64,000 nt of DNA. Source: Morella rubra (Eukaryota; Streptophyta; Magnoliopsida; Fagales; Myricaceae). Position 1 is the stretch's first letter. Every line of letters starts with the position of its first letter. Positions 12,310 through 23,969 of this stretch are shown here, piece by piece. The DNA lies in assembly GCA_003952965.2 (NCBI GenBank), contig CM025856.1:31239952-31303951 (forward strand), written 5' to 3'. Below the pieces are notes generated by a model. It was not told the DNA's origin. It saw only the letters and a program-made list of their open reading frames with translations, and searched no databases. The translations under genes and the position numbers were made by a program.

Positions 12310-12707
12310 GTTTGTCGTCCCTCTCGATCTTCATGATAAGCGCGAAAAAGGGCTCCTACTACAAATATATATTGACTAATTAGCTAAACAGATGAGAAGC
12401 AAATTTTCGTATTGCTAGCGCGAAGTCTTGCAGCACAGACTTGATCATTCCATTGGGTAAGATTTAGCCAGATGGAAGGGAAGGAATAAGAGTACATTCG
12501 TTGCTGACACTATCAACCTAACGTGGTTCGTGTGCATATAAATTCCTTCACCTGGATTCGGGTTTTCGTGTGTTCTTTTGTTTATTTCCTCGTAAAGTAA
12601 CGTCATTTGGTACTCTGGTAGTTGACTATGGAAAGGGTCAAATGTATAAGTTCATCAACAGTAGATTGCCTAATTTAACCAACAGGAATAAAATAGAGCC
12701 CCAACCA

Positions 12708-13800
12708 TGTTGGGAAAAGCGTCACGAAAACTAAAGTAAGGGACACCAAGAATTTACGTGGTTCTTCCGGCCTATGCAATTTTATTAACGTTTAAGAAAA
12801 TTACTCTCCCCACCCAATACGACCAAAATGCTCAAGCACTCTCACGCACACCTTCTCCTATAACATACTGCACTTGAAGTGTAGTAGATACTCAAAGTCT
12901 ACTTCTATTCCAAATCTATCTTAGCAGTTCCTAAGTGCATCCCAGATCAGTAGAACCTTCCTGCAAATTTGCTCTTGCATCCTTTTTCTACTACTTCGTC
13001 CTTGTACGACCAACCACACTCCCATCGTCCTGCAAGGGTGCCCGCATCCCCTGCTTGTACCAGCATGTAGAACAGTACTTGCATCTCCACCGGCTGGTCA
13101 TTCGCGTGCTTCGGAGGGTGAGGCTTCTGATGATTTCCCTTTCTTCCACTTTGCCTTCAATCCCCTCTGGTTTCTTACCAGATGGATCGTACATATCCTT
13201 TGCATAAAGGATAAGCTTCCAACTTATGTAATTCGTAGCAGAGTAACCATTCCGCCATCTCAATTAACACTTAGAGACCCGACAATGGATCCTATCAACG
13301 GTCTGACTGCTCGGCCTTCGGTGTGAACAAAACCATATTAAATTCCCTTCATGAGATGCTCGTGGTTTGCTGACGTAGACACGTGGCAGTTCGCGCGTTT
13401 GTGGCGAGTTACCTCTCTTCCTCCGTGAAAGGTTTCAACGACCTCCTCTACATCTGTGTCCAATCTCCTGGTCGGACCTTCTCTGTTGACTAGCCTCTGG
13501 CTCCGATACCACTTGTTTCGAAAATGTATATTTACGTGGTTTGGCTCGAATTCGGCCTACGTCAAGCAGCCCAATACAAGATTGCCTATTCTCCTATAAT
13601 TAAGCCACCAACTAAGAGGAAAGTAAGTAGATTTCTACTAGAGACCCCAACAACCCACACAGAACTCCTTCAGGCCTCAGGCGTTTGGTTTTTCGGAGAA
13701 GTCATTTTCAGGCAACGTTTTCCCCAGATTGTGTTAACCACGCAACCCATTCCTTGATCTTTGTGTCACTTCTTGGGGTTTTGAAACTAATAAAAATTTC
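12708..13800 (-). mobile_element. Non-autonomous LTR element remnant, minus strand
   Basis: At 13500-13511 the bases GCTCCGATACCA are the reverse complement of a methionine-tRNA primer-binding site with one mismatch. The next LTR-like boundary, TGTTTCGAAAATG, starts at 13514. A matching left boundary, TGTTGGGAAAAG, starts at 12708. Both putative LTRs contain a TTTACGTGGTT...CGGCCTA(C/T)G segment, common in plant LTR elements. The interval (about 13000-13500) has no gag or pol reading frame. The right end is approximate. The LTRs are well diverged, so the insertion is old. Confidence 0.55.
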
Positions 13801-14583
13801 TTGAATCTTGACCAGAGTGGGTACCTTCAACTCTTGGCCACTGGGTTCAACGCTAATGGTCCCTTTCAAGCCCGAATATCCAACTTTTTTCTCCTAAGAA
13901 ACAACGGAAAGACTAATTGGATGCGTGGGTTGTTGAATGAAATGCTTTTTCAAAATGTGAATTGCATTCAATAGCTTTGGCCTCTAATTTAATCCAGAAG
14001 GTGCATGCTAGGTTGATGACGAAATGTTCAAACCGCACCTCGATGAGACAGCAAAATGAAAATATATATAAAGGTCTTGAATCCTTGTTAGCCATGACCT
14101 TGCCATGGCTTCTCCGAGAGTAGGTAAGAAAAAGAGCAATGAGAGATGCAACTCCCAGCAGTCTCTTCTCTAAATGCACGCTATCTAGCACCACAAGTAA
14201 TATTGGGCACTGGTGCTCAGGCGGCGGATTTCGCCCTCCAAAACTATAACGAAAAACCCAACTTTAGTGCTACATTCATTGGCCAAAACAAAGAACGTGA
14301 CGCTTGAAATTGACCCAACACGCTCTTGGCACAGCTCTGCTGACCGTTCGTCCTAAATGAAAGTGCACGTGGAAAAGCCAAAAAGGTCTATCTAGCACCA
14401 GAAGTGAGTAGATGGGAACATGTAACAAAATAGATGATAGTTCACCAACCCCTCCTCTATTAGCACCCAACTCACCTTGCCATGAGGCCCATGTCCTCAG
14501 AGCACCTATATAGAAGACGTCGTACATGCACACGATAAGAAGACCAGAAAAAATTGGAGGAGCAAGAAGTGGGAAGAGCACGA
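13801..14583. other. Upstream region of the CCR-like gene
   Basis: No gene is seen. A TATA-like CTATATAGA at about 14506-14514 lies about 70 bp before the ATG of the plus-strand reductase-like gene and is the best core-promoter candidate. Confidence 0.45.
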
Positions 14584-16668
14584 ATGGATAACGAGAAGAC
14601 CAAAGTCTGTGTTCTTGATGCCTCAAACTATGTTGGTTTTTGGTTACTCAAAGGATTACTGAGAAGAGGGTACAAAGTTCATGCAGCTATTCAAAAGCAT
14701 GGCAAGTTCTTTCCTTTCTGGAGGTCCTTTCGGAGGGTTAGTTTCTATAAGTTGGGGCTTATTGTTTTGGGTTTCTTGCAGGGGAGACAGATATAGAGAA
14801 GAAAATTAGGGACTTGCAGGAAGTGGAGGAGAGATTGGTAGTATTTTCTGTGGATATTTTGGATTACCATAGCATTCTTATAGCTTTGAACGGGTGCTCT
14901 GCTTTGTTCTGCTGCTTGGATAGCTCAGACGGATATGATGTAAGTATTACCATTCTTTTTTATATAATACGATGAGATTTTATTGTCAGACAAGAAACGA
15001 TTACGAAAATGTCTATAATTAAGCTCTTATCTTTTCTCTTTAGTAGTGTGTGATTCTATAGTTTGCGCAGGATAAAGTTGTGGATCTGGAGGTGAGAGGA
15101 GCAATCAATGTAGTGGAAGCATCTGCACAAACGGAGAGTCTTGAGAAGATGGTTTTCACTTCCTCCTTAACCGCAGCAATTTGGAGAGAGAACATTTGCT
15201 CGGAGAAGGATGTAGATGAGAGGTCATGGAGTGATCAAGCATTTTGCAGGAAAATGAAGGTTTGCGTTTGCGTTTCTGTATATTTTTTGCAGTGTTCCAC
15301 GTACTTTTGGTAATTATGGGTGGGACCTTTTGATTGCCGTGCGGGGAACAACTATTTCGATGGCTTTTTAGTGCTCTTAAGCTTTTTTGCAAAGGATCTT
15401 GACTTTGTCAAAAGCATTTTTCCTTTAGGAGCAGAGCCGTATCTGATTTTAGATCTCCCACCAAGTGTCTTGGCCGCCCGATGAATTGTATGCGGTCGAG
15501 TCGCAGAGTGTAGATAGTCTTCGAACATCCATGATTAAACATCTATCCAATTTTTCTCATGCTTAATTACCACAAGAATTTTTGATGTATTGATTTAAAT
15601 CAGTTCTTGGCTACAATTTTAAACTGGTCGTTCTCGTTCATGTTGTATATTTTTCAAACGTACGGGTCTTTTTGCTCACTAAAAATTAGCCATCTAAAAT
15701 TTAACGGGAGGCTAATATAAGATCGGAGTTGAGATGTCTATTTTTAAGATTAGAAAGTCTATCTCAGATCTCATCCTCATTAGTGAGCTAATTTTTAGTG
15801 AATAAAAAAATATATATTTCTAAAAAATAAATTATAGGGACCCACCCCATTGGAAGTTGTACCTAGCATCACACGGATTTTATGAGATATTAAGCCTTTT
15901 TCTTATTTGTAGATATCTTTATGTTTACTCCATTTCCTTTGACAAGCTGGACAACTTCTTAGCGCTATGGTTCTTTCATTGTCTATTACTGTGGCGCTAA
16001 CTTGGAACTATTTTGACGAATCATCATTTATCCTAAGAGTTTGAGTTGATAAATTACAGTTGTGGCACGCCCTGGCAAAAACACTCTCTGAGCAGGCTGC
16101 TTGGGCTCTGGCCATGGATCGCACGCTCAACATGGTTTCCATAAACGCTGGACTAGTTGTTGGACCTGGGATCACTCAACAGAGTCCCAGGTCAACAATG
16201 TCATATCTTCAAGGTAGTGATGTGCAGTGCAATTTTGGTTTAGTCGCGTGATATCTTCGTACTATCTTGTATGAAAACTAAATTTAAATTCTCCAACAGG
16301 AGCGGCTCAAATGTATGAAAATGGAGTCCTGGCATATGTTGATGTGAACTTTCTCGTCGACGTTCATATCCGAGCTTTTGAGGTTCAGTCCACATGCGGT
16401 CGGTATTTCTGCTTCGATCGGATAGTTAACACTGAGGTGGAAGCTATTAAACTTGCCCAAAGCTTAAGCCCTTTAATATCATTGCCGCCGAGGTAAAGAT
16501 TTGACTACAAGTTCTTATTTCAGACCAGGGATAATGAATGGTTAGCTTACTTGAGTATGCTATGCTTTGTGATCGATCTTCAGGTATGAATGCCAAGGCA
16601 GTGAGGTTTATGCCGAGAGGTTGAGGACCAGCAAGTTAAACAAGCTTGTTGACAGCACCGCCTGTTAG
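14584..16668 (+). CDS. Cinnamoyl-CoA reductase-like NAD(P)-binding Rossmann protein (SNL6-like)
   Basis: Six exons give a clean 298-residue protein: 14584-14701, 14782-14939, 15071-15259, 16060-16213, 16300-16492 and 16584-16668 (897 nt in frame). It belongs to the extended SDR family close to cinnamoyl-CoA reductase-like SNL6, and recalls Arabidopsis At2g23910/At4g30470. The N-terminal Rossmann start is KVCVLDASNYVGFWLLKGLL, a variant of the GxxGxxG loop. The segment VFTSSLTAAIW carries the catalytic-region serine. The usual YxxxK reads HALAK, so the catalytic tyrosine is replaced by histidine. NMVSINAGLVVGPGI follows. Intron 1 starts with GC rather than GT (donor GGCAAGT at 14702), which is the only way to keep the frame. 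Because the tyrosine is missing, a true monolignol reductase role is doubtful. Function is uncertain; family membership is firm. Confidence 0.9.
15674..15802. repeat. Short inverted-repeat (MITE-like) insertion in intron 3 of the CCR-like gene
   Basis: The left end reads GCTCACTAAAAATTAGC and the right end reads GCTAATTTTTAGTGAA. They form terminal inverted repeats of about 14-16 bp around about 100 bp. The element lies inside intron 15260-16059 and has no coding capacity. Confidence 0.6.
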
Positions 16669-17620
16669 TAAAAGCAGGTTTTCGTATTTCTGGTCATTAG
16701 TATATGGAGGAGTCCTCAAGAGTTTTCTCTGATTTTCCGTTTTCTTCCATTTATCTGTGGATGTAAATAATTGTGGTGGTTGATAAAGTTTTGTCTCCAT
16801 TTCGGTTTTCGTGGAAGGAAGTAATTTGTTTGTCCTCCACAATTACCCTTCATCTGGTTTCTTCCAGTTATTGGATTTTCTTCTTCTCCTCCTGCCTCCT
16901 TCGGCTGCTACGTTTTTCTGGAAGCCACTGTGCGCTCCTGTCTCTCAGCCCCTTTGCTCGTTGGTTCGCCACCTCCACCTCCTTGGAGGGTCTAGCACCC
17001 CCTTTCCTTCCGCATGTAACTAAGGATTTTGATCCTCATTAAATCAATGATATGAGCTTGTTAGGAAGAAAAAAGAAATCTGCCGAGGAACGCTTATGCG
17101 TGATCTGAGCAAACCCATATATATGATTCCAATCGCAGACCTTTAAAGGTTGGAGTAGTGCAGACTGTGCAGTATTCAAATCTCACCCTAGTATTAGGTT
17201 CAATGAACCCAAGGGGTGAGACTATGGAATCCATTGTACGTAAATGAAAAGGTTCTTAAAAGAAGAAGAAAGATAAACCCACTGTCCCTTGATCAGACAT
17301 TACTTAATTACTCGAACATCACATATATGAGGTCTTCGAGAGTCGATTAAGATACAGAGGTCCTGAAATACCACAATACTAACCAAAAATGACGTATACA
17401 TTGAAAATATATTCTAGACAAAAGTAGTGATTTTTCTTCTCTTTCCGTGAAACAAATATGGCGCTCACGACATTTTACAACCAACCCTAGAAAGTATAGT
17501 GACGGTGGAACATGGCAATATCATGTTCAAAAGGATCTGAACATGGCCTACTGGTCCCCACCAACTACTGCCACTTCCCACCACAATTGTAAAAGCCAAT
17601 AAGGTATCTTCAGGTCGAAA
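16669..17620. other. Convergent intergenic region between the CCR-like and HD genes
   Basis: Both flanking genes point inward, so this holds their two 3' untranslated regions. No ORF here resembles a known protein. Confidence 0.5.
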
Positions 17621-20600
17621 TCAGCCTTCTCTTCTTCGTCTCGATGCTATCTCTAACGCCCAAGCTTTGCCCAATTCGGTCTGGAACTTTCCTACAAAAA
17701 GGTGAACGAGCATCTATTACACCGGCTTGGTACTACACAAATATAGATAACGCAGATATTTTTACCAGCGGTAGACTGGAAAAACTCCTCCAAATCCTTT
17801 CCTTGCTCTGCATAACGCCAGAAATAGATCAGTTCCCATGAAAGATAAAGTAGTAGACGACTGTAGGATAATATATCTGTAATGTGTCGAAAAGAAAAAT
17901 GCAGTGGCCTAGCAAACCCAACGTATGCGTCATTGGTAATATTACTAAATCAGATACAAAGCAGCAGGCTGAAGAGATTGGCATGGTAGCTGAATTCCCC
18001 AAGGATACAAACCGACTAAAAACTTGTCCCACATCTGATGAATTGATCAAAACTTGTGCCTTTTAAAGAGGAAATTCTGGCTTTATCCTAATGCTCATCC
18101 AGCGTGTGGTTTGTCACATATATGTACTTTAAAATCTATAAACACGGAGAAAAGCAACTAGATAGATGCTGACAAAGAAAAGAACCCAATAGGGCTACTT
18201 TTGACCCATCCATTTCCTAGCATAACATGTGAAGAACATCCCATTACCAAAAAGGGAAAAGGGGGTGTGGAGGACGAGGTTTCTCTACCATCCATTGCCT
18301 GATACACAACACAAAGAGGACAGAGATGCTTATATGAAACAATCCGAACCCTATTCAATTAATGAAGAAAAAGTCGCAAAACACCCATAAACTCCAATGG
18401 ATGTGCAGTCATGCTTAAGTGACCAATGAGAGGGAAGCTGCTGTAGAAGCTTTGCTCAAACCAATTACAACTCAACCCATTTCTAGCAGAACATGATCAC
18501 AATAACTCAAATAAAATTCAGGTTCTAGCAGGCATATCCTGTCCAATTTAGTCCCATTTACAACTGGGTCCTTAATTGGCTATGGACAAATCAACCCATT
18601 TCTGTCTTGGACACGAATAGTATGAGACATAAATACCGTGCCATACAAGACACTATAAACATAGCTGAACGCAAAAGATTATTAGACTTTATCTTATAAA
18701 GATTTATTTATTTATTTATTTTTGCATATTCATATCATGAAAGAGTAGCATTATCTGGAAAACTTATGGCCGCATGTTAGTGGTTTAGAACCTGCATATT
18801 TACATACTCCACCACCCAAAAATGGATGTTCCATTATACATGACAGTTCTAAGAATGAAGGGATTCATCCCTTCAACTTCTCCTATTTCCCTTAAATTCG
18901 GTGTACCTTTCTTCCCGAATTCAAAGCAACCTTTTTTGATACCTAAAGACAGTTTAGCAAGATTCTTCTTCAGTTTTTTAACATAAAAAAGAATGTCGTT
19001 CACAAACTTGCCTATATTTTATTAGAAATTCTTTGATATAATCTGCATATAGAAGCACATATTATTATTTGATTGTCATTATCTTAGAATGATCACTCTT
19101 AAATTTTATAAATAGGAACTTAAGAGCATGTCTGGACCTATTTAGGGGACCAACGCCCCAAATATGTTTACAGTTGTTAATTTTCATTTTTGAGATGCCT
19201 AAACTTATTCACTACCTTACAGATACGAGAGCTGCCTTCCTGCTCTGATTAACCTCCCCTAGGGGGTATGGGAATACATTGTGTGCATATCATTAAGGAA
19301 AAGGTACGAACTGTTGCAAAACTTTCTCCTTTCTCCTTTGGCAGAGTTTTGGATTTCCGGATCATACAAACAACTTGCACATAAATTATGTAAAGCATGC
19401 AATGCACAAAAGGGTAAAGAAAATATCAGCCTAAGAAACCCTTACCGTTTTCATATTCTGAGGCTTGAAGTATCATCTCCACCTGGAGAGACAAAAGAAT
19501 TTGCAAAATGAAATTATCTAGTGTTTGAATCAACCAATTGAAAGCAAGTATGCTATATACCTTATCAAGGTCCTTAACAATTTTAGCTTCTGGTGAAGAA
19601 TTCTCTTCGTACTCCAACCACAATTCACCTATTTCCTGAGCTGCAATTCAGAAATTAGATTACACAACCAAGATATGTCGAACGATTAATCTTTTGCACA
19701 AATTTGGTTTTGGAGTATTTGCAACAACAATGGCACACCATTAGGCACAAGTGCGCACAGAGAGAGAGAGAGAACTAGTGACTAAAGTACCTCTTGATCC
19801 TCCACCAAGTAATTTGCACATGTGATCTAATGCTTCCTGTTCTCGTCGACTCTTCTCTGCCTTTGAAACCCCATCTGAAGGGGTAATGTCTCCAACAACG
19901 GCTATCCACATGATTTTAAGAAGGTAAAACTATTTATAGCTATTAACTGATAGAAGGTGCTAAAGAACAACAAGAAGCCTACAGCAAGCCTTATGACACT
20001 TATAAAGTTAACTTAGCATTCAAGCTGATTAACAGGCTCAAGTTTGAAATGTACTCGGTGATCCCGTCTCAGCCTCAACCCGAGTTTGAATGGTCTATTT
20101 TAATTTCCCAGGCGAATTTGATCATTCAATACTCGGCTCTGCTCCTTTCTGATCATTAAATCCAGGTGTCGAATGGATTTCAAGAAATTTCATTTTTCCA
20201 GAAGGAAAAATACATCAAAAAATGGTTATGAAGATATTTGAGTTAGCGAAGGGAAGCTACTACCCCTTCTGTTGGAAACTAATCCCACTGCCACAAGTGG
20301 GCTATAAAAATACCTTCTTTTAAAATGAATGGTACTTAACAAGGGGGAAAAAGAAGAAGAAGAAGAAGAAGAAGAGGAGGAAGAAGAAGAAGAAGAAGAA
20401 AAAGAAAAAGAAATGGAGAACATAAAAAGCTGTTTGAGGAAAATACCCACCTTCCGCAATATCATGAACAATTGCCATTTTTATACACCTGGAAATTAAG
20501 TTTGAGGCACTATCAGGGAAAAAGTAAAAACAGAAAGCAGTCATCGTATCCCAATGACAAGAAAGGTTAAAGTAACGGAAACCTAACTTGTCACGGTCAA

Positions 20601-21422
20601 CTCCAGGAATATCCGAGGCAATGAGAGCCATCAGCCCCATTCGATACATGTGATCAGCTATGGATTCCGGATCCTTAATTTCCTTTCGTACCCATCCAGC
20701 TCTCTTAGTTGTCTGACTCAGATTTTGAAACACGTTAGAAGAAAACAATTCCAACACTCGAACCCGAAAAATAAGATAAAATAAAATCTCAGCCTTCTGT
20801 TTGGTTATCACTAATCGGTGAAAAAAGAAGAACTTTTCACCGGATATTCGAAATACGAAGGACTTATTACCAAGATAAATAAATATGAAGGACTTATTAA
20901 ACCTCAGAATGGACAGTTTCCCAGCAACAAGATTATAACGTCATATTCTCTTCTCACCTTTACTTATGCTTTATCGGTGCCCAAACAGTGTGTAACCTTC
21001 TTTCCTTACTTTTCTCCCACATTTTCTCAGCTACCAAACAGAAAGATGAAAAAGAAACAGACGAATGGATAGAACAAAAAAGAACCAATTTTTTTTATGA
21101 AGATATTTACCTTGAGACGGTGACAGAGGGAGAGAAAATCGATGGCTGAGGAAGCCGAGGAAGCTGAGGAAGGAGCACTGTCGCCATTTGCGGAAGGGCT
21201 GAAACCGTCCCCGGCGGCGACGGACGAGGAAGTGGAGGAAGCCTCGGTGGCCATACGAGAAAGGCTAGAAGTGGTTGTAGGTGAGGAAGAGGATTTTTTT
21301 CTTTCGTGGGTAGGTGAGGAAGAGGATTTGAATCTAATGAGCTTACCCCGAACTGGGATGACTGGGACGGAGAGGGACGGTATTAGGAAGACGAGCGATA
21401 ACACTCTGCTTCCGCTAACCAT
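17621..21422 (-). CDS. HD-domain phosphohydrolase (HDDC2/YfbR-type 5'-deoxynucleotidase), eight exons
   Basis: Exons 21422-21111, 20712-20588, 20488-20451, 19901-19791, 19640-19561, 19482-19446, 17807-17766 and 17691-17621 sum to 816 nt, giving 271 residues with no frame break. The first ~90 residues are rich in Ser, Arg and Ala and look like an organelle transit peptide; an internal Met begins MATEASS. The HD domain follows: WVRKEIKDPESIADHMYRMG (first metal His), then MAIVHDIAEAVVGD (HD pair, plus Glu and Asp at the +4 and +9 spacing of E. coli YfbR E72/D77), then VKDLDKVEMILQA (last metal Asp). The C-terminus is FQTELGKAWALEIASRRRR. Family members dephosphorylate deoxyribonucleoside 5'-monophosphates. 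It recalls Arabidopsis At2g23820, next to TET8 there. Exons 2-3 join through donor GTTAGG. Intron 3 has a long GAA run. Intron 6 (17808-19445) is large and has no visible inserted gene. Confidence 0.93.
20348..20412 (+). repeat. (GAA)n microsatellite in intron 3 of the HD gene
   Basis: This is a purine run of AAG/GAA triplets with two GAG interruptions, about 65 bp. It produces spurious poly-Phe and poly-Ser ORFs on the minus strand. Confidence 0.9.
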
Positions 21423-23969
21423 TGTTTTCCGTTTTTTTTTTTCCCCTCCTTTTTTTCCACTTCTCGTAGTTTTTCGGTATACTTTTGTTGGCTGTTGCAG
21501 TCAAAGATCCGGTGTATGCTGGGTTCTTCCTTGGGTGTTGTGGCAGTAAAGCTATGTTTGTAAGTAAACAAAATTGATGGATACAAAATATTTTCAAACA
21601 AATTTCACCGGATTGACGAACTCAATTCTTTTTACCAACTTTAACATATTTTTTTATAAATATAGTAAATCATCTCTCATTTATTTTTTTTCTCCCACCC
21701 TAATGAGATTTGGAATACTACAATCTTCTTAAATTCTTAACGTTTTTGTTGAGACCTACCAAGTCAATATTGATGGTCACTAAGACCACTCTGATACTAT
21801 TTGTAATGGCTCAAGAAAGTACTAGTCACGCATGTTTTGACTTCAAAATGGCTAGTTAAGGTTGCTCTTGAAATTCATTTAATCATTATAAATCTTAGTT
21901 CAACCTAATAAGGTCCTAATATAGGACTTGATCATTTCTCATCACTTTTTTTCTCTTACTCCAAGTAGAATTCGGGAAATCACAATTTTCATTATAAAAA
22001 AATATATTGAAATTTGAGAGATGATTTGATGGATTTATTTTTATTTTATAAAAATGTGTTAAGTTTGTGTAAAATGGTGTTGTAGTTTATGTGAAAATGT
22101 AAAAATGTAAAAATTTTGAGATTTTGTTATTTGATAGTACAAAAGTCTCATAAAAAATTTGAAAATATTTTTCTAAACAATAAACATTGTAATTGATCTA
22201 ATTTGAGACTTCAGATCAATTGAATGTGTATAATTAACATTATATGAAGTATTTTGTCTTACCTTACTCATTGTGAATATATGTTGTTCTATGCCATTGA
22301 AAAGCAATTATTATGTGAAGATTTTAGATTAAGCAATACAAATGTGAAGCATCCCGAGTCAGATTTTAGAATAAAACTAACAAAAATATTTATGCTCTTC
22401 CTAATATCTCCATACATTGATTTCAAATAATAAATTAAGTTGAGGCAAGTTTTTTTTTTTTATCTATTTAAGAGAAGAGTAGGCGAACTAGTTTGCAGCA
22501 ACTCTAATAGTAAGTTTTGTTTTCTATAAGTTCCAAAGGAGGAAAAACGGCATGAGAATAATCAAGTACTTTGCTTGCCGATTCCTAGATGGTACTGGAT
22601 AATGCGAGTGGCGAAAACAGAGCCATCGCACTAGCTAAGAACACGACCACCATGAGTGAGAAGCTGTTAAGCATAACCATTAAATTTTAAGCCTTCCCTG
22701 TGATATTGGGATAGAACGAGATGGTGAGCAAATGTTCATTATATATGTCAATTGAAATGTGGGCATTTGATGTAGTGTAAATGGGTACTAATTTCACTGA
22801 TGCATAGGGTTTCGTTGGCTTTCAATTTTTAAGAAACTCCTCAATTGGTTTTGTTTACAGTGCAATTTGAACAATAATAAGTTTGCATGTATCTGTACAT
22901 TAATTGGAAGCAAATAGATACAGCTACTTATCGATAGGAGAACCCAAGTTCCCAGTAACAAGAATACATTCCAAAAGAGACTTGCCAAATAATTTATTTA
23001 TTATTAAACAACTGTAGCTTCATGGTCATTTATTTGTTGCATGTCGATCCGTAATTAACAGTGTTAATCGACTTACGGGTCACCACAAGAAAGTGTCGGT
23101 GGACGAATATGACTGGACCTAAGCAAAAAAACAATCCCCACGTAACTCCACTTTTCATCGGATTCTTCTTCGCTTTTCCTTCCAAAAAAAAAAAAAAAAA
23201 AAGTTGCAAATTAATCATTGTTAGTGGAATTCCAATTACCAAATTGACATATCAGTACAAATCATAGGGACAACAATGGGATCCCACCAGACAGGCCCTG
23301 GGCCCATCCTCTCCCATCTTTAATAGCTCATCCAACAAACATCAAGCATTTCTCTTTCTCACCTCAGTGTCGGCAAGTCAGCCACAACACAATTGACGAG
23401 TAGCAGACTTTTACAGCTGGATCTGCACCCCCATATACGATCCCACTCTGACTCCAAAATTTTAGCCGCATCCGACGGCTCCCCTGCGACCCATTTGTAT
23501 ACGACCACAGGAGCCCATCCATCTGTCCCTGATCCCTATCTCGCTAGGCTGTCAGCTATCGGTATAATCATCTTCGTGGTTTTTTAATATGACTTGCACA
23601 CGACATTTCCCGAAATGACCAACATGACCTCATTCGTCGATGAGATTACAATTATTAATTGTTCTCAACCCACAGCACAAATTATAGAAGAAAAAAAAGT
23701 GAATTAAACAATTGGCCAAAACAAAACCTGAAAACTTTTCCTTTATACAAAAAAAAAATAAGAGAGAGAAACGACAAAAACTAGTAAGGTGGAAGAGTCC
23801 TTTTCCAACTCTCTACCCCCAAGTAAAGAATGTATCTTTCCTTTTCTTTTTTTTATCAGGCCTTCCCAGGTTTATATTTTTCCCATTTTTTCTTCTCTTA
23901 TGGGAAAAAGAAATCCTAGAAAATAGCAAAAGTAGAGAATAAAAAGGAGAAAAGAAAGGAAACTTGAGA
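21423..23969. other. Intergenic: HD gene promoter side, AT-rich DNA, 3' flank of GAE1
   Basis: About 21560-22500 is AT-rich. The part near 22015-22130 (AGAGATGATTTGATGG and a poly-T-rich run) resembles the repeat units at 4.8-5.6 kb. An A-run of about 17 lies near 23186. Nothing here translates to a protein I recognise. Confidence 0.45.

Noticed and set aside
21142..21549. Glu-rich plus-strand ORF
   Set aside because: It is antisense to the Ser-rich first exon of the HD gene.
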